Translations under genes and position numbers: made by a program
Assembly (NCBI RefSeq): GCF_019977235.1
Contig: NZ_AP024646.1
Location: forward strand, 4,588,001-4,652,000
Source: Arthrobacter sp. StoSoilB5
GTDB lineage: Bacteria > Actinomycetota > Actinomycetes > Actinomycetales > Micrococcaceae
Direction: 5' to 3'
Length of the DNA: 64,000 bases
Notes under the pieces: generated by a model
Seen by the model: the letters and a program-made list of their open reading frames with translations, nothing else
Databases searched by the model: none
Told to the model about the DNA's origin: nothing
Shown: one piece after another, positions 44,471-53,809 of the stretch
How positions within the stretch are numbered: the first letter of the stretch is position 1
Layout of the letters: each line of letters starts with the position of its first letter

Positions 44471-44857
44471 ATGGCTGCAACAACAACCACTACCAGGAAC
44501 ACAGCAAAGAACGGCGTTTTCTGGCTGGTTCTCCTCGCCTCGGCCATTCTGGAGGCTGTATGGGCCACGGCGCTGGGACTTTCCGACGGATTCACGCAAC
44601 TCATTCCCACGTTGGTCTTCGCGGTCACGGCAACCCTGAGCATGCTCGGGCTGGGCATCGCGGTGAAGCGCATTCCCCTGGGCACAGCCTACGCAGTATG
44701 GGTGGGAATCGGTGCGGCGCTGACCGTCGGCTGGGCCATGGTCACCGGGGTCGAGCCTGCGAGCCCATTGAAGCTGCTCTTCATCGCGGGAATCGTAGGC
44801 TGTGCTGCCGGTTTGAAGGCCCTACCTGCTGAGAAACCTGTAGCCAAGGCAGAGTAG
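44471..44857 (+). CDS. SMR-family transporter, guanidinium exporter subunit 2
   Basis: 128 residues from the ATG at 44471, 2 bp after the first SMR stop. A 14-residue Thr-rich cytoplasmic lead precedes four helices, with FWLVLLASAILEAVWATAL carrying the essential Glu and GTAYAVWVGIGAALTVGWAMV matching its partner. Paired SMR proteins often work as heterodimers; this is inferred from tandem arrangement. Confidence 0.91.
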   Translation: MAATTTTTRNTAKNGVFWLVLLASAILEAVWATALGLSDGFTQLIPTLVFAVTATLSMLGLGIAVKRIPLGTAYAVWVGIGAALTVGWAMVTGVEPASPLKLLFIAGIVGCAAGLKALPAEKPVAKAE

Positions 44858-45070
44858 CTACCACTCCGTGGCTCTCCATTTCGACGGACCGCTGCACAAC
44901 AGCCTGACACATACCGTCCTACCATCGAATACGCAGCGAGCCGTCGAACTGGGCATCCCACCAGCCAGGCTCACTCCATCTCCATCGCTCCTGCAGGAAT
45001 ACCCATCGCGTCCATGGAGTTCACGCCAACAAAGGGCACTTTGGAACACCAACACGCATGGGAGAAGTTC

Positions 45071-46078
45071 ATGACTGCAGTTCAACTCGGCGATGGCCTC
45101 AATGTCAGCCCCCTCGGCTTTGGGGGTATGGCCCTGACACCGGTGTACGGGGGAATCGACCCCGAGGAAGTCCTGCAAACACTGAGGCATGCCGTGGATG
45201 CGGGCATCACGTTCATCGATACCGCGGATGTTTACGGCGCCGGCAGCAACGAGGAACTTGTTGGCAAGCTCCTGAAAGGCCGGCGCGACGAGGTCCAATT
45301 GGCCACGAAGTTCGGGATCGAGGGCAACCCCGCGAACGGATACACGGGAGTCCGCGGGGATGCGCCCTACGTCAGGCAAGCGGCGGAAGCGAGCCTCCGG
45401 CGTCTGGACACTGACGTGATTGACCTCTACTACCTGCACCGCCGTGACCTCCGCGTTCCGATAGTGGAAACCGTGGAGGCCATGGCGGAGCTGGTCCGTG
45501 AGGGCAAGGTTCGGCACCTCGGACTGTCTGAGGTGACAGCCGAGGAGCTCAGGCAGGCCAACGCCGTCCATCCCATTGCCGCGGTCCAGAGTGAATGGTC
45601 AATCTGGAGCAGGGATGTTGAGCAATACGTTGTTCCCGCAGCGAAGGAACTCGGTGTTGGCTTTGTGCCTTATTCGCCGCTCGGCCGTGGGTTCCTCACG
45701 GGAACCGTTAGCGCGAGCGACTTGGGCGAGAACGACTTCCGCCACAAGATTCCCCGCTTTGGTGGCGAGGCCCTTGATGCAAACCAGGCCGTCGTGGACG
45801 CGGTTCGCAAGGTGGCCGATGCCCTGGGAGCAACTCCTGCCCAGGTAGCTCTCGCTTGGCTGTTGGCCCAGGGCAAGCGCCTTGGGCTTTCGGTGGTCCC
45901 CATCCCCGGTACGCGGAAAACGCACCGGATCGACGAGAACCTTGGGGCGCTGTCCCTGCAACTGGGAACAGCGCAACTTGAGGTGCTCGATCTGGCCGCG
46001 GACGCCGTCGTGGGTTCACGTTCCGCCGACCCCAACTGGGTGTCGCAGGGCCGCGAAGCCAACCCGGCAACTGCATAG
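45071..46078 (+). CDS. Aldo/keto reductase
   Basis: 335 residues from the ATG at 45071 with GGAG upstream. NVSPLGFGGMALTPVYG begins the barrel. FIDTADVYGAGSNEELVGKLL contains catalytic Asp and Tyr, ATKFG the catalytic Lys, and DLYYLHRRD the His. VPIPGTRKTHRIDENLGAL is the NADP site. It reduces carbonyl compounds; AKR13/YakC-like enzymes are the closest type. The 44858-45070 stretch before it holds nothing recognised. Confidence 0.92.
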   Translation: MTAVQLGDGLNVSPLGFGGMALTPVYGGIDPEEVLQTLRHAVDAGITFIDTADVYGAGSNEELVGKLLKGRRDEVQLATKFGIEGNPANGYTGVRGDAPYVRQAAEASLRRLDTDVIDLYYLHRRDLRVPIVETVEAMAELVREGKVRHLGLSEVTAEELRQANAVHPIAAVQSEWSIWSRDVEQYVVPAAKELGVGFVPYSPLGRGFLTGTVSASDLGENDFRHKIPRFGGEALDANQAVVDAVRKVADALGATPAQVALAWLLAQGKRLGLSVVPIPGTRKTHRIDENLGALSLQLGTAQLEVLDLAADAVVGSRSADPNWVSQGREANPATA

Positions 46079-46087
46079 ACTGAGCCG

Positions 46088-46738
46088 ATGGATTCGCTTA
46101 TTCACTCATCGCGCGACGTCACCATCCGGAGCATCTCGGTCAGCGAGATGAACAACAATGTGTACCTGTTGACCTCGAAGTCCACAGGTGTGCAACTGTT
46201 GATCGACGCCGCCGATGACCTTCCAGCCATTGAGCAACTTCTCAACGACAGCGCTCCGGATACTTCCGCAGCGCCGAAGCTCGTCAGGATCGCCACCACC
46301 CACCAGCATTGGGACCACATCCGTGCCTTGGGCGAGTTGGTGTCACTTACCGGTGCAACCACTTCGGCAGGAGCGGACGACGCCGATGCGTTGCCCGTTC
46401 CGGTGGATGTCCGGCTTGGTCACGGCGACGTCGAGCGGTTCGGCGACTTCGAGATCACGGCGATCCACCTGCGTGGACACACCCCCGGCTCGATCGCTTT
46501 CGTTTACCAGGATCCCGACGGGCCTGCCCACATTTTCAGCGGGGACTCGTTGTTTCCGGGCGGCGTCGGCAACACACAGAACGATCCTTCACGTTTCACT
46601 TCACTGTTGAACGACGTGAAAGAGCGGCTGTTCGACACCTATCCGGATGACACCGTGGTCCACCCGGGCCATGGATTGCCCACGACCCTCGGCGCCGAGC
46701 GGCCCCACCTTGAGGAGTGGCGCGCCCGGGGCTGGTGA
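46088..46738 (+). CDS. MBL-fold metallohydrolase
   Basis: 216 residues. THQHWDHI is the HxHxDH-like metal motif, with Gln at the second position (T-H-Q-H-W-D-H). HLRGHTPGSIAFVYQD carries the next His, FSGDSLFPGGVG the bridging Asp, and HPGHGLPT the last His. Glyoxalase II-like or persulfide dioxygenase-like relatives share this layout; the substrate is unknown. It follows the aldo/keto reductase by 9 bp. Confidence 0.9.
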   Translation: MDSLIHSSRDVTIRSISVSEMNNNVYLLTSKSTGVQLLIDAADDLPAIEQLLNDSAPDTSAAPKLVRIATTHQHWDHIRALGELVSLTGATTSAGADDADALPVPVDVRLGHGDVERFGDFEITAIHLRGHTPGSIAFVYQDPDGPAHIFSGDSLFPGGVGNTQNDPSRFTSLLNDVKERLFDTYPDDTVVHPGHGLPTTLGAERPHLEEWRARGW

Positions 46739-46774
46739 CTTACGCGGATGCAGAGCGGGCCTCACAACTTGAGG

Positions 46775-48520
46775 CTAGCGACCGCGACGCTCATTCGACG
46801 CGGGAGCCGACGCGCGGCGCGGGCCACTGCGTGCCGGACGGCCAGCGCCCGAGCCGCCGCGACCGGAGTTACCGGAAGCTCCTGAACCATAGGATCCACC
46901 GGAGGTAGCGCCCGTTGCGGAAGACCATACGGCCTTGTTTCCACCGGTGCGGGTGCTTGTGGTGGAAGCCGTACGCGGAGCCGAAGCTGAGCGCTGGCCA
47001 CCGGTAGCAGCACGCTGGCCCGAAGCAGGACGACCGCTACGGCCGCCCTGGCCCTGCGAGCCGGGAACGTCGTTGCGGTGAGTGGCACCAGCCTTGCCGC
47101 GACCGCGTGAGCTGCGGGCGACGTCGTCGTTCATTGCTGCGCGACGATCGGCGCGGTTGATGTCGGTGCGAACCGGCTCAGCTGCGACCTTGCCGCGTCC
47201 GCCGCGACCGCCACGGCCACCCGCGGTGGGGGCCGCCTGGCCGCCGGTACGGCGTGCGCGCTTTCGCTGGGCATTGGCGCCCGTGGAGGTGCCGCCACCC
47301 TGCGGGGCTTTCGCCGCGAGGAGGGCTGCACGGGTGCGGGGATCAACCTTGTCCGCGATGTCGCCCACGAGCTCGGCGACCAGCGGGGAGTTGGCCGTGA
47401 CGCGCTCGAACGATACGTCCACGCCGGCGGCCTTCATGAGCTTCTTGACGTCGCTCTGCTGCTCAGGGAGCGTCAGGGTGACAACGGTTCCATCGGAACC
47501 TGCGCGGGCCGTACGGCCTGAGCGGTGCAGGTACGCCTTGTGCTCCGTGGGCGGGTCCACGTGGATGACGAGTTCGACGTCGTCAACGTGCACGCCACGG
47601 GCTGCGACGTCGGTAGCCACCAGGACGCGAACGTCACCGTTGGAGAACTCGGCAAGGTTGCGGTCGCGGGCGTTCTGCGACAAGTTGCCGTGAAGGTCGA
47701 CCGCTGGGATGCCGGCGTCGGTGAGGGTCTTGGCAAGCTTGCGGGCGTGGTGCTTGGTCCGCATGAAGAGGACGCGGCGGCCGGCGCCGGAGGCCAGTTC
47801 GACGATGAGCTGCTTCTTGACGGTTTGATCGTTGACCACCAGCACGTGGTGTTCCATGGTGGTGACAGCGGCCTGGGGATCGTCCACGGAGTGCGTCAGC
47901 GGGTTGGAGAGGTAACGGTTGACCAGCTTGTCAACACCGTTGTCCAACGTCGCTGAGAAGAGCAGGCGCTGACCCTGGGTGGGGGTCATGTCCATGAGCT
48001 TCTTGACTACCGGGAGGAAGCCGAGGTCAGCCATATGGTCGGCCTCGTCCAGCACGGTAACCTCAACGGCTTCGAGGGTCAGGATGCGCTGGCGGATCAG
48101 GTCTTCGAGGCGGCCCGGGCAGGCGATGACGATGTCGACGCCGGCACGCAGCGCCTTTTCCTGGCGCGCCTGGGAGATGCCGCCGTAGATGACCGTGGTG
48201 TTCAGGCCCATGGCCTTGGCCAACGGCTCGATGGTGGCGTTGATCTGGGTTGCGAGCTCGCGGGTCGGCGCAAGGACGAGGCCCATGGGGCGGCCCGGCT
48301 TGCGGAAGTGCTTGGCTTCACGCTCGGCCAAGCGGGCCACAAGCGGGATAGCGAAAGCAATGGTCTTGCCGGAGCCGGTGCGGCCACGGCCCAGGACGTC
48401 ACGGCCTGCGAGGGTATCCGGGAGGGTCTTCACCTGGATGGGGAATGCCTCTTCGATGCCGTCTGCGGCGAGGGAATCAGCAATGGCCTTGGGCGTGCCA
48501 AGGGCAGCAAAAGTAGTCAT
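46775..48520 (-). CDS. DEAD-box RNA helicase
   Basis: 581 residues. Q motif region FAALGTPKAIADSLAADGIEEAFPIQ, motif I GRGRTGSGKT, motif II LDEADHMADLGF, motif III SAT, and HRSGRTARAG (motif VI). From about residue 400 a basic, Gly/Arg/Ser-rich, low-complexity tail (RGGRGGRGK repeats) provides RNA binding. It is probably a cold-response or ribosome-assembly helicase of the RhlE/DeaD group. Confidence 0.95.
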   Translation of the reverse strand: MTTFAALGTPKAIADSLAADGIEEAFPIQVKTLPDTLAGRDVLGRGRTGSGKTIAFAIPLVARLAEREAKHFRKPGRPMGLVLAPTRELATQINATIEPLAKAMGLNTTVIYGGISQARQEKALRAGVDIVIACPGRLEDLIRQRILTLEAVEVTVLDEADHMADLGFLPVVKKLMDMTPTQGQRLLFSATLDNGVDKLVNRYLSNPLTHSVDDPQAAVTTMEHHVLVVNDQTVKKQLIVELASGAGRRVLFMRTKHHARKLAKTLTDAGIPAVDLHGNLSQNARDRNLAEFSNGDVRVLVATDVAARGVHVDDVELVIHVDPPTEHKAYLHRSGRTARAGSDGTVVTLTLPEQQSDVKKLMKAAGVDVSFERVTANSPLVAELVGDIADKVDPRTRAALLAAKAPQGGGTSTGANAQRKRARRTGGQAAPTAGGRGGRGGRGKVAAEPVRTDINRADRRAAMNDDVARSSRGRGKAGATHRNDVPGSQGQGGRSGRPASGQRAATGGQRSASAPRTASTTSTRTGGNKAVWSSATGATSGGSYGSGASGNSGRGGSGAGRPARSGPRRASAPASNERRGR

Positions 48521-48813
48521 GTACTTATGTCTTTCGGGCGGTGTCCAGTTGCGGACATCGGCCCCCGACGCCGGTTGGGCCAGGGGTTCGCCGAGGAAAA
48601 GTCAGGTGGTCTACCGGTTCGCAGCTATTGCGTTGGCCGGGACCAAATGGAAGCGTTCATCGACGCAGGATGTGCCTCTCACATGAAAAATGCCCCGCTG
48701 CGTAGCCTGTTGGGCCACCTGCTTCAGGGCGTCACCGCACATCAAGTGTTCCCAGTCTAGCAGTGATCAGGGTGGAGCCTTGCATCGGGGCTGGTCACGT
48801 TCGCGTCCGCCCG
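48521..48813. other. Leader region of the DEAD-box gene, no gene seen
   Basis: No coding or RNA gene is supported. A TAGACT box on the minus strand lies near 48755-48762 and could be the -10 of the helicase promoter, which would leave a leader of over 200 bases, as is common for cold-shock helicases. The -35 is weak. Confidence 0.35.
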
Positions 48814-48879
48814 CCCAACTAGGTCGCAATTAAGCGCGTTATGAGCCCTCAAAACGCGCTTAAATGCGACCTAGTTGGG
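48814..48879. repeat. 66-bp intergenic palindrome, copy 2
   Basis: CCCAACTAGGTCGCA ... TGCGACCTAGTTGGG, with AAGCGCGTT/AACGCGCTT inner arms around TATGAGCCCTCAA. It is the most regular of the three copies. It reaches into the last codons and stop (48871-48873) of the MFS gene. Confidence 0.88.
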
Positions 48880-50277
48880 GTGTGTGAGTGAGAGTTCCGG
48901 TGCGGCGTCCCGGGATGCGGATGCGGTGGCATGAGCGGCGACGCGTGGCGCTACAAGAACCCCGACGACGGCGATCACCGCCGTCAGCGCGAAGACCCCC
49001 GCAAACGGGTTCGTCGTCGTAAATGCCGCGAAGACGAGTCCCGTGGCGGCGAGGGCCAAGGCGCCGCCCAGGGAATCGGAGATGGACATCGCTGCGCTGT
49101 TGAAGCCTTGGTTATCGGGGGTCGAGAGAGCCAATGTCATGACGCTCAGCCGCGGGTACATGAGCCCCATGCCGCCGCCTGCCAGGATCCAGCCGCCAAT
49201 GGCAATGGCCGCCGGCAGCGCCAACGCCGCTGTCACCAGGGCCAGAACTATGGCCACCAGCACCAGTGCGGCCCCAATCTTCACGGCGAGGGCATCAGCC
49301 AGCTTGGAACCCAACCGGCCCTGGAGAGCGGACGCCCCTGCCCAGGCGAGCGCAGCACCGGTCAGCGTGAGCCCGGCAAATGTCGGCGTGAAAGCATACT
49401 GTTCGGTCAGCAGGTACGGCAGGTAAACCTCCGCGCCGAAAAACGCCGCCGACGCCAACCCGCGGGTGAGGATCACGCTGGGAAGACCTCGCCGGGCAAG
49501 CAGTGTTCCGCGCGGGACCAACGGCCGTACCGCCACCACAGCAAGTACAAGCGCGACGACGGCAATCACCCCGCCCACGCCCGGAACCTCCGCTGAAAGG
49601 TTCAGTGCGAGGACGGTCAGGGCAGCCAGCGCCGCCCACCCCATGCGTCCGAAAGCCCACGGGACAGGCTGTTTATCTGTTTCGGCGTCGGGAGCCATCC
49701 CCCGCACGGCTGGCACCACCATCAGCAGCGCCGGAACAACCAGCCCCACCACGCCAAGGAATACCCAGTGCCAACTGCTGAGCTGTGCCACGATGCCTGC
49801 AGCGAACGGACCCACCAGGGAAGGGATGACCCAGGAAGCAGCAAACGCGGCAAAGATCTTGGGATGCAGCACCGGCGGGTAGACGCGGGCTACCAGCACG
49901 TACAAGGCCACGGTCATGGCACCGCCCCCAAGTCCCTGCACGAGCCGCCCAAGCACCAGGACCTCCATGCTCCCGGCCGTTCCAGCGATCAGCAGGCCGG
50001 CAACGAAGAGCGCCACCGACCCGTATAGCGGTGCCGCCGGCCCCCGACGATCGGACCAGTTGCCTGCCGCCACCATGCCCATCACGCCAGTTGCCAGCGG
50101 GCCGGCGAAGGCCAGCGCATAAAGACTGGCTCCGTCCAGGTCCCGGCTGACGAGCGGCATGATGGTGGTAACCGCCAAGGACTCGAAGGCGCTGAGGAAG
50201 ACGAGCGCGCAAGCACCGACGGTAGCCAGTAGGTAGGGGCGGCGGAGTATTCCGGCCGTTGAGGAGTCAGAGGTCAT
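48871..50277 (-). CDS. MFS drug-type efflux transporter
   Basis: 468 residues with 12 or more predicted helices. LSAFESLAVTTIMPLVSRDL in helix 1, NWSDRRGPAAPLYG in the 2-3 loop and SLVGPFAAG in helix 5 (antiporter motif C) indicate a drug:H+ exporter. It is divergent from soxR across a symmetric SoxR-like box, so redox-active compounds are likely inducers or substrates. The C-terminal end is encoded by an intergenic palindrome. Confidence 0.92.
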   Translation of the reverse strand: MTSDSSTAGILRRPYLLATVGACALVFLSAFESLAVTTIMPLVSRDLDGASLYALAFAGPLATGVMGMVAAGNWSDRRGPAAPLYGSVALFVAGLLIAGTAGSMEVLVLGRLVQGLGGGAMTVALYVLVARVYPPVLHPKIFAAFAASWVIPSLVGPFAAGIVAQLSSWHWVFLGVVGLVVPALLMVVPAVRGMAPDAETDKQPVPWAFGRMGWAALAALTVLALNLSAEVPGVGGVIAVVALVLAVVAVRPLVPRGTLLARRGLPSVILTRGLASAAFFGAEVYLPYLLTEQYAFTPTFAGLTLTGAALAWAGASALQGRLGSKLADALAVKIGAALVLVAIVLALVTAALALPAAIAIGGWILAGGGMGLMYPRLSVMTLALSTPDNQGFNSAAMSISDSLGGALALAATGLVFAAFTTTNPFAGVFALTAVIAVVGVLVAPRVAAHATASASRDAAPELSLTHPN

Positions 50278-50292
50278 GGACGTTACCCTAGA

Positions 50293-50312
50293 ACCTCAAC
50301 TAATGTTGAGGT
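50293..50312. promoter_or_regulatory. SoxR operator between soxR and the MFS gene
   Basis: ACCTCAAC-TAAT-GTTGAGGT is a perfect palindrome with 8-bp arms. It resembles the SoxR consensus (CCTCAAGTTAACTTGAGG). It sits 15 bp from the MFS start and 33 bp from the soxR start. Confidence 0.85.
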
Positions 50313-50345
50313 CAATCCACCACGCCCACCACTGGAGGACCAGCC

Positions 50346-50807
50346 ATGCCGCAAGTTCCAGGCAGCGCCCACCGTCCCCTCAGCATTGGTGAGCTTTCCG
50401 AGCGGAGCGGAGTATCGCCGTCGGCCCTGCACTTCTACGAACGCAACGGGCTCATCGCAGCTGAGCGCACGGCCGGCAACCAGCGGCGGTACCGGCGCGA
50501 AACGCTGCGGCGGGTGGCTTTCATCAAGACTTCTCAAAGAGTCGGCCTTCCCCTGAAGGACATCCGCGAGGCGCTGGATTCCCTGCCGAACGGGCGGACG
50601 CCCACCAAACGGGACTGGACACGATTATCGTCGCGGTGGCGCAAGGAACTCGACCAACGGATTGCCGCGCTGCAACACCTGCGGAATGATCTGGACGGAT
50701 GCATCGGCTGTGGTTGCCTGAGCCTGAAGTCGTGCACGCTTCAGAACCCTGCCGACGAACTCGGGGCCGCCGGAGCGGGAGCGCAACGTTGGAACCAGTC
50801 CGGATAA
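50346..50807 (+). CDS. soxR: Redox-sensing MerR-family activator SoxR
   Basis: 153 residues. The MerR winged helix LSIGELSERSGVSPSALHFYERNGLI is at the N-terminus and a dimerising helix follows. CIGCGCLSLKSC (CX2CXCX5C) is the exact [2Fe-2S] ligand pattern of SoxR. It should switch on the divergent MFS exporter when the cluster is oxidised, as in actinobacteria where SoxR targets handle redox-active metabolites. Confidence 0.96.
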   Translation: MPQVPGSAHRPLSIGELSERSGVSPSALHFYERNGLIAAERTAGNQRRYRRETLRRVAFIKTSQRVGLPLKDIREALDSLPNGRTPTKRDWTRLSSRWRKELDQRIAALQHLRNDLDGCIGCGCLSLKSCTLQNPADELGAAGAGAQRWNQSG

Positions 50808-50812
50808 TCCCA

Positions 50813-52792
50813 TTAGATGATCGCCGTCATGACATTCCAGCCCACTCCCACCTGTACCCGCGGCGAATACCCCCCGAAGTCCTGCCCCGGGTAGAGCCAC
50901 AGAGTGCCGCTGGCGTCGCGGGCAAGGATGTCCGGCATGTCGTCGCTGTCGAAGTCGCCTGGGGTGACGATTGCCGACATAACATTCCACTCGATGCCAA
51001 CCAGCAAGGGTGGGTACCAACCACCCAAGCCGTCGGGTTCGTAGAGAAACAGCGTGCCCCAGGTGTCGCGGGCAAGGATGTCGCGACCCGGGTAGCGGAG
51101 GTTCCCCGGGCCCATAATGGCCGTCATCACGTTCCAGTTCGTACCCACCTTCGATCTCGGCAGCCACCCACCCGAGCCGTTCCCCGGATACAGCCAGAGG
51201 TCACCGGCACTATCCCTGGCAAGGACATCGGCTTTGCCATCATCATCAAAATCGCCAGGGGCCACGACGGCGGTCATCGCGTTCCAGCCGATGCCGACTT
51301 TGGAGCGGGGCAGCCAATCAGAATTGCCGTCGCCCGGATACAGCCACAAATCGCCAGCCTCGTCGCGGGCCAGGACGTCCGGTTTGGTGTCTCCGTCAAA
51401 GTCGCCTGATGCCATCAACAGGTTCATGATGTTCCAACCCGAACCAACCTGTGAGCGGGGCAGCCAGCCCTTGTTGCCGTTTCCGGGATACAGCCACAGG
51501 GCGCCGGCTGAGTCCCGTGCCAGAACGTCCGTAGCGCCGTCGGAGTTGTAGTCCTTCCACACGTTCTCCGGCCCTGCCGTGGTGACAGCCAAGAGGTAAT
51601 CGCCTTGGTTTCCCGGAACGACGTACCCCTTGGAGCCGTCCGGGAGCATGACGAACTGGCGGGGAAGCAACCCATCTTCCAACAGAATTACGCCTGCCGG
51701 TTTGAGCGTCGGCAGGCTGAGCACGTTGATGTCGTGGCCCAGCACATAGAGCCGCCCACCGTCCGGACTGACCTGGACAGAGAGGGATCCCATGTTCATG
51801 ACCGGGCCGTCACCGAGGCTGACCCGCGTCAGTGAATTCCCCTGCAGATCGACTTCAGCCACGTAATTGTCATTGGAAACCTGGTCCACGACGAACGCCC
51901 GCGACCCATCTGGAGTGAAGCTTGGCGCCGTGGCCACGGCTTGAGTTTGCACTTCCCCGATCACGGTATTCGTGGTGACGCTTACGATGGCGATGCCGCC
52001 TTCGAGCTTGGGGTAATACAGCCTTGATCCGTCCGGGGACATGGACCCTCCGGTTGACGTTCCCCCGAGCGGAATGGTGCTGGTCACGGTGTTTGTAGAC
52101 GTCTCAATGGCGGAGACCGACTGGTCCAAGAGGTTCAGGGCGAAGGCCGTGGCCCCGTTCGGCGTCACAAGAATCTGCGTTGGCTCACGGCCAACGGGAA
52201 TGGAGGAAACCACGGACGCCGCCGCCACATCGATGACCGCAACGGTTCCCGGCGTCGAACCTGTGTCCGCCGGAGTGCCGTACACAGCCGCGTAAACACT
52301 GGATGAGTCAGGGTTAAATGCCAGGCTGAAGACCGGGCCGTCCACGGGTATGTCCGCCACCACCATGGAGGCGGTGTCCACCACGGTCAGGAAATGCTCC
52401 TGGAGCTCGCTGGTTGCGAGGAACACCTTGGCGCCGTCGGGGCTGACCTCCATGGCCGTAACATCCCGGACATCCATGCCCGCTGTCACTGTGTCGGTGG
52501 CAACATCAATCGATGTGAACGCGCCGGATGCGGACACTGTGAACAGCTTGCTGCCATCGGGGCTCACCTCGACGAAGTGCGGGCTGGGGACCTCGATCTT
52601 CGACGGCGTCCCGAAAGTTGGCATCGGCGCGGTGACGGTTGGTGCAGCGATGGACGGTGCAGCGACTGTGGCAACGGCGTCGGGGTTTAGCGGATTGGCC
52701 TGGGCGGGCAGCCCTGAAGCCATGAGTGTAAAGGCCGCTACGAACGCCACAAAAACGGCACGCGCACGGAAAGCAGGCGTCCGTAACATCAT
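50813..52792 (-). CDS. Secreted beta-propeller protein with C-terminal FG-GAP/VCBS-like repeats
   Basis: 659 residues from ATG 52792, chosen for GGGGGG upstream and because the protein then begins with a signal peptide ending in ASGLPAQA. Residues about 70-400 are YVTN-type propeller blades (SPDGSKLFTVS, TPDGSRAFVVD). Residues about 410-659 are about six near-identical repeats of roughly 40 residues, DVLARDSAGDLWLYPG then GWLPRSKVG and WNVMTA, with Asp-rich DFDDDGKADV calcium-type loops. An extracellular binding or adhesion role is possible; no enzyme motif was seen. Confidence 0.86.
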   Translation of the reverse strand: MMLRTPAFRARAVFVAFVAAFTLMASGLPAQANPLNPDAVATVAAPSIAAPTVTAPMPTFGTPSKIEVPSPHFVEVSPDGSKLFTVSASGAFTSIDVATDTVTAGMDVRDVTAMEVSPDGAKVFLATSELQEHFLTVVDTASMVVADIPVDGPVFSLAFNPDSSSVYAAVYGTPADTGSTPGTVAVIDVAAASVVSSIPVGREPTQILVTPNGATAFALNLLDQSVSAIETSTNTVTSTIPLGGTSTGGSMSPDGSRLYYPKLEGGIAIVSVTTNTVIGEVQTQAVATAPSFTPDGSRAFVVDQVSNDNYVAEVDLQGNSLTRVSLGDGPVMNMGSLSVQVSPDGGRLYVLGHDINVLSLPTLKPAGVILLEDGLLPRQFVMLPDGSKGYVVPGNQGDYLLAVTTAGPENVWKDYNSDGATDVLARDSAGALWLYPGNGNKGWLPRSQVGSGWNIMNLLMASGDFDGDTKPDVLARDEAGDLWLYPGDGNSDWLPRSKVGIGWNAMTAVVAPGDFDDDGKADVLARDSAGDLWLYPGNGSGGWLPRSKVGTNWNVMTAIMGPGNLRYPGRDILARDTWGTLFLYEPDGLGGWYPPLLVGIEWNVMSAIVTPGDFDSDDMPDILARDASGTLWLYPGQDFGGYSPRVQVGVGWNVMTAII

Positions 52793-52953
52793 GAATCCCC
52801 CCGGTTTCATGCGCCACTGACTTGAGTCCGGCGCTTGGATCAAAGGCTAGTCACCATCAAATGGAAAAACCAGATCTTAGTGTTCGTATGTGTGGTTTTG
52901 CCGAAACAGCAACAGGCGTTGCCTAAGCAGGCAGCTCACGGCACGCTTGGGTT

Positions 52954-53682
52954 ATGGCTGAACACACTCACGACGGCGGCACTCACCGCGCCTCAGGCAG
53001 CGCGCACCAGGACACCCACCAGCGCGGCGACCAGCAAGGACACTTGAACTTGCACGAAGATGCCGACAACGCCGTGGATATGTGGGACGGGATGTACCGC
53101 GAGCGCCCGAAGATCTGGAGCGGGAACCCTAATCCACAATTGGTCGCCGAAGCCGCCGGTCTCCGCGCTGGAACCGCCCTGGACCTTGGCTGCGGCGAGG
53201 GTGCAGACGCTATCTGGCTCGCCGTGCAGGGCTGGACGGTCACCGGAATGGATGTGTCCGCCGTCGCGCTTGAACGTGCGGCTGCCCATGCAGCGGAATC
53301 CGGCTACGCCCACCGGATCACCTGGCAGCAGCAGGACCTTGCCGAATGGAAGCCGGAGCCCGTCTTCGACCTCGTTTCCGCACAGTTCCTCCACTCCCCT
53401 CTCCTGCCGTGGCGTGACTCCGCGGCATCAGCAGCAGCGGCGGTGGCCCCGGGCGGCACGTTGCTGGTGGTCGGCCATCACCCCCATGGACTCGCTCCAT
53501 GGGGCCACCACCACGAGACGGGCATGTTCTTCACGCCGGAACAGTTGGCTGGCGCGCTCCGCCTGGACCGCGAGCCGTGGTTCGTCAACGTTCTGACTTC
53601 GCGGGAACGCACCATCACGGGTCCGGACGGCGAGACGGCCACGATCTTGGACACTGTACTCAGGGCGACGAAGCATCTCTGA
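52954..53682 (+). CDS. SAM-dependent methyltransferase with His-rich N-terminus
   Basis: 242 residues. ALDLGCGEGADAIWLA (about 75-90) is SAM motif I and VTGMDVS motif II, and FDLVSAQFLHSPLL fits motif IV. The first 35 residues have seven histidines in a hydrophilic stretch (HTHDGGTHRASGSAHQDTH), unusual for the family and suggestive of metal binding or a linker. Small-molecule methylation (TehB/thiopurine-type fold) is the likely activity. Confidence 0.87.
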   Translation: MAEHTHDGGTHRASGSAHQDTHQRGDQQGHLNLHEDADNAVDMWDGMYRERPKIWSGNPNPQLVAEAAGLRAGTALDLGCGEGADAIWLAVQGWTVTGMDVSAVALERAAAHAAESGYAHRITWQQQDLAEWKPEPVFDLVSAQFLHSPLLPWRDSAASAAAAVAPGGTLLVVGHHPHGLAPWGHHHETGMFFTPEQLAGALRLDREPWFVNVLTSRERTITGPDGETATILDTVLRATKHL

Positions 53683-53809
53683 CGCGGCTTCTCTAACACG
53701 GCTTCTCTGACACGGCTTCTCTAGCGCGGCCGCTACGGCGGGCAACGGCACCCAGGCGGCCTCGCCGTCGTCGTTAACCTCCGCAACCAACCAAGCCCCA
53801 GGCAACCAG

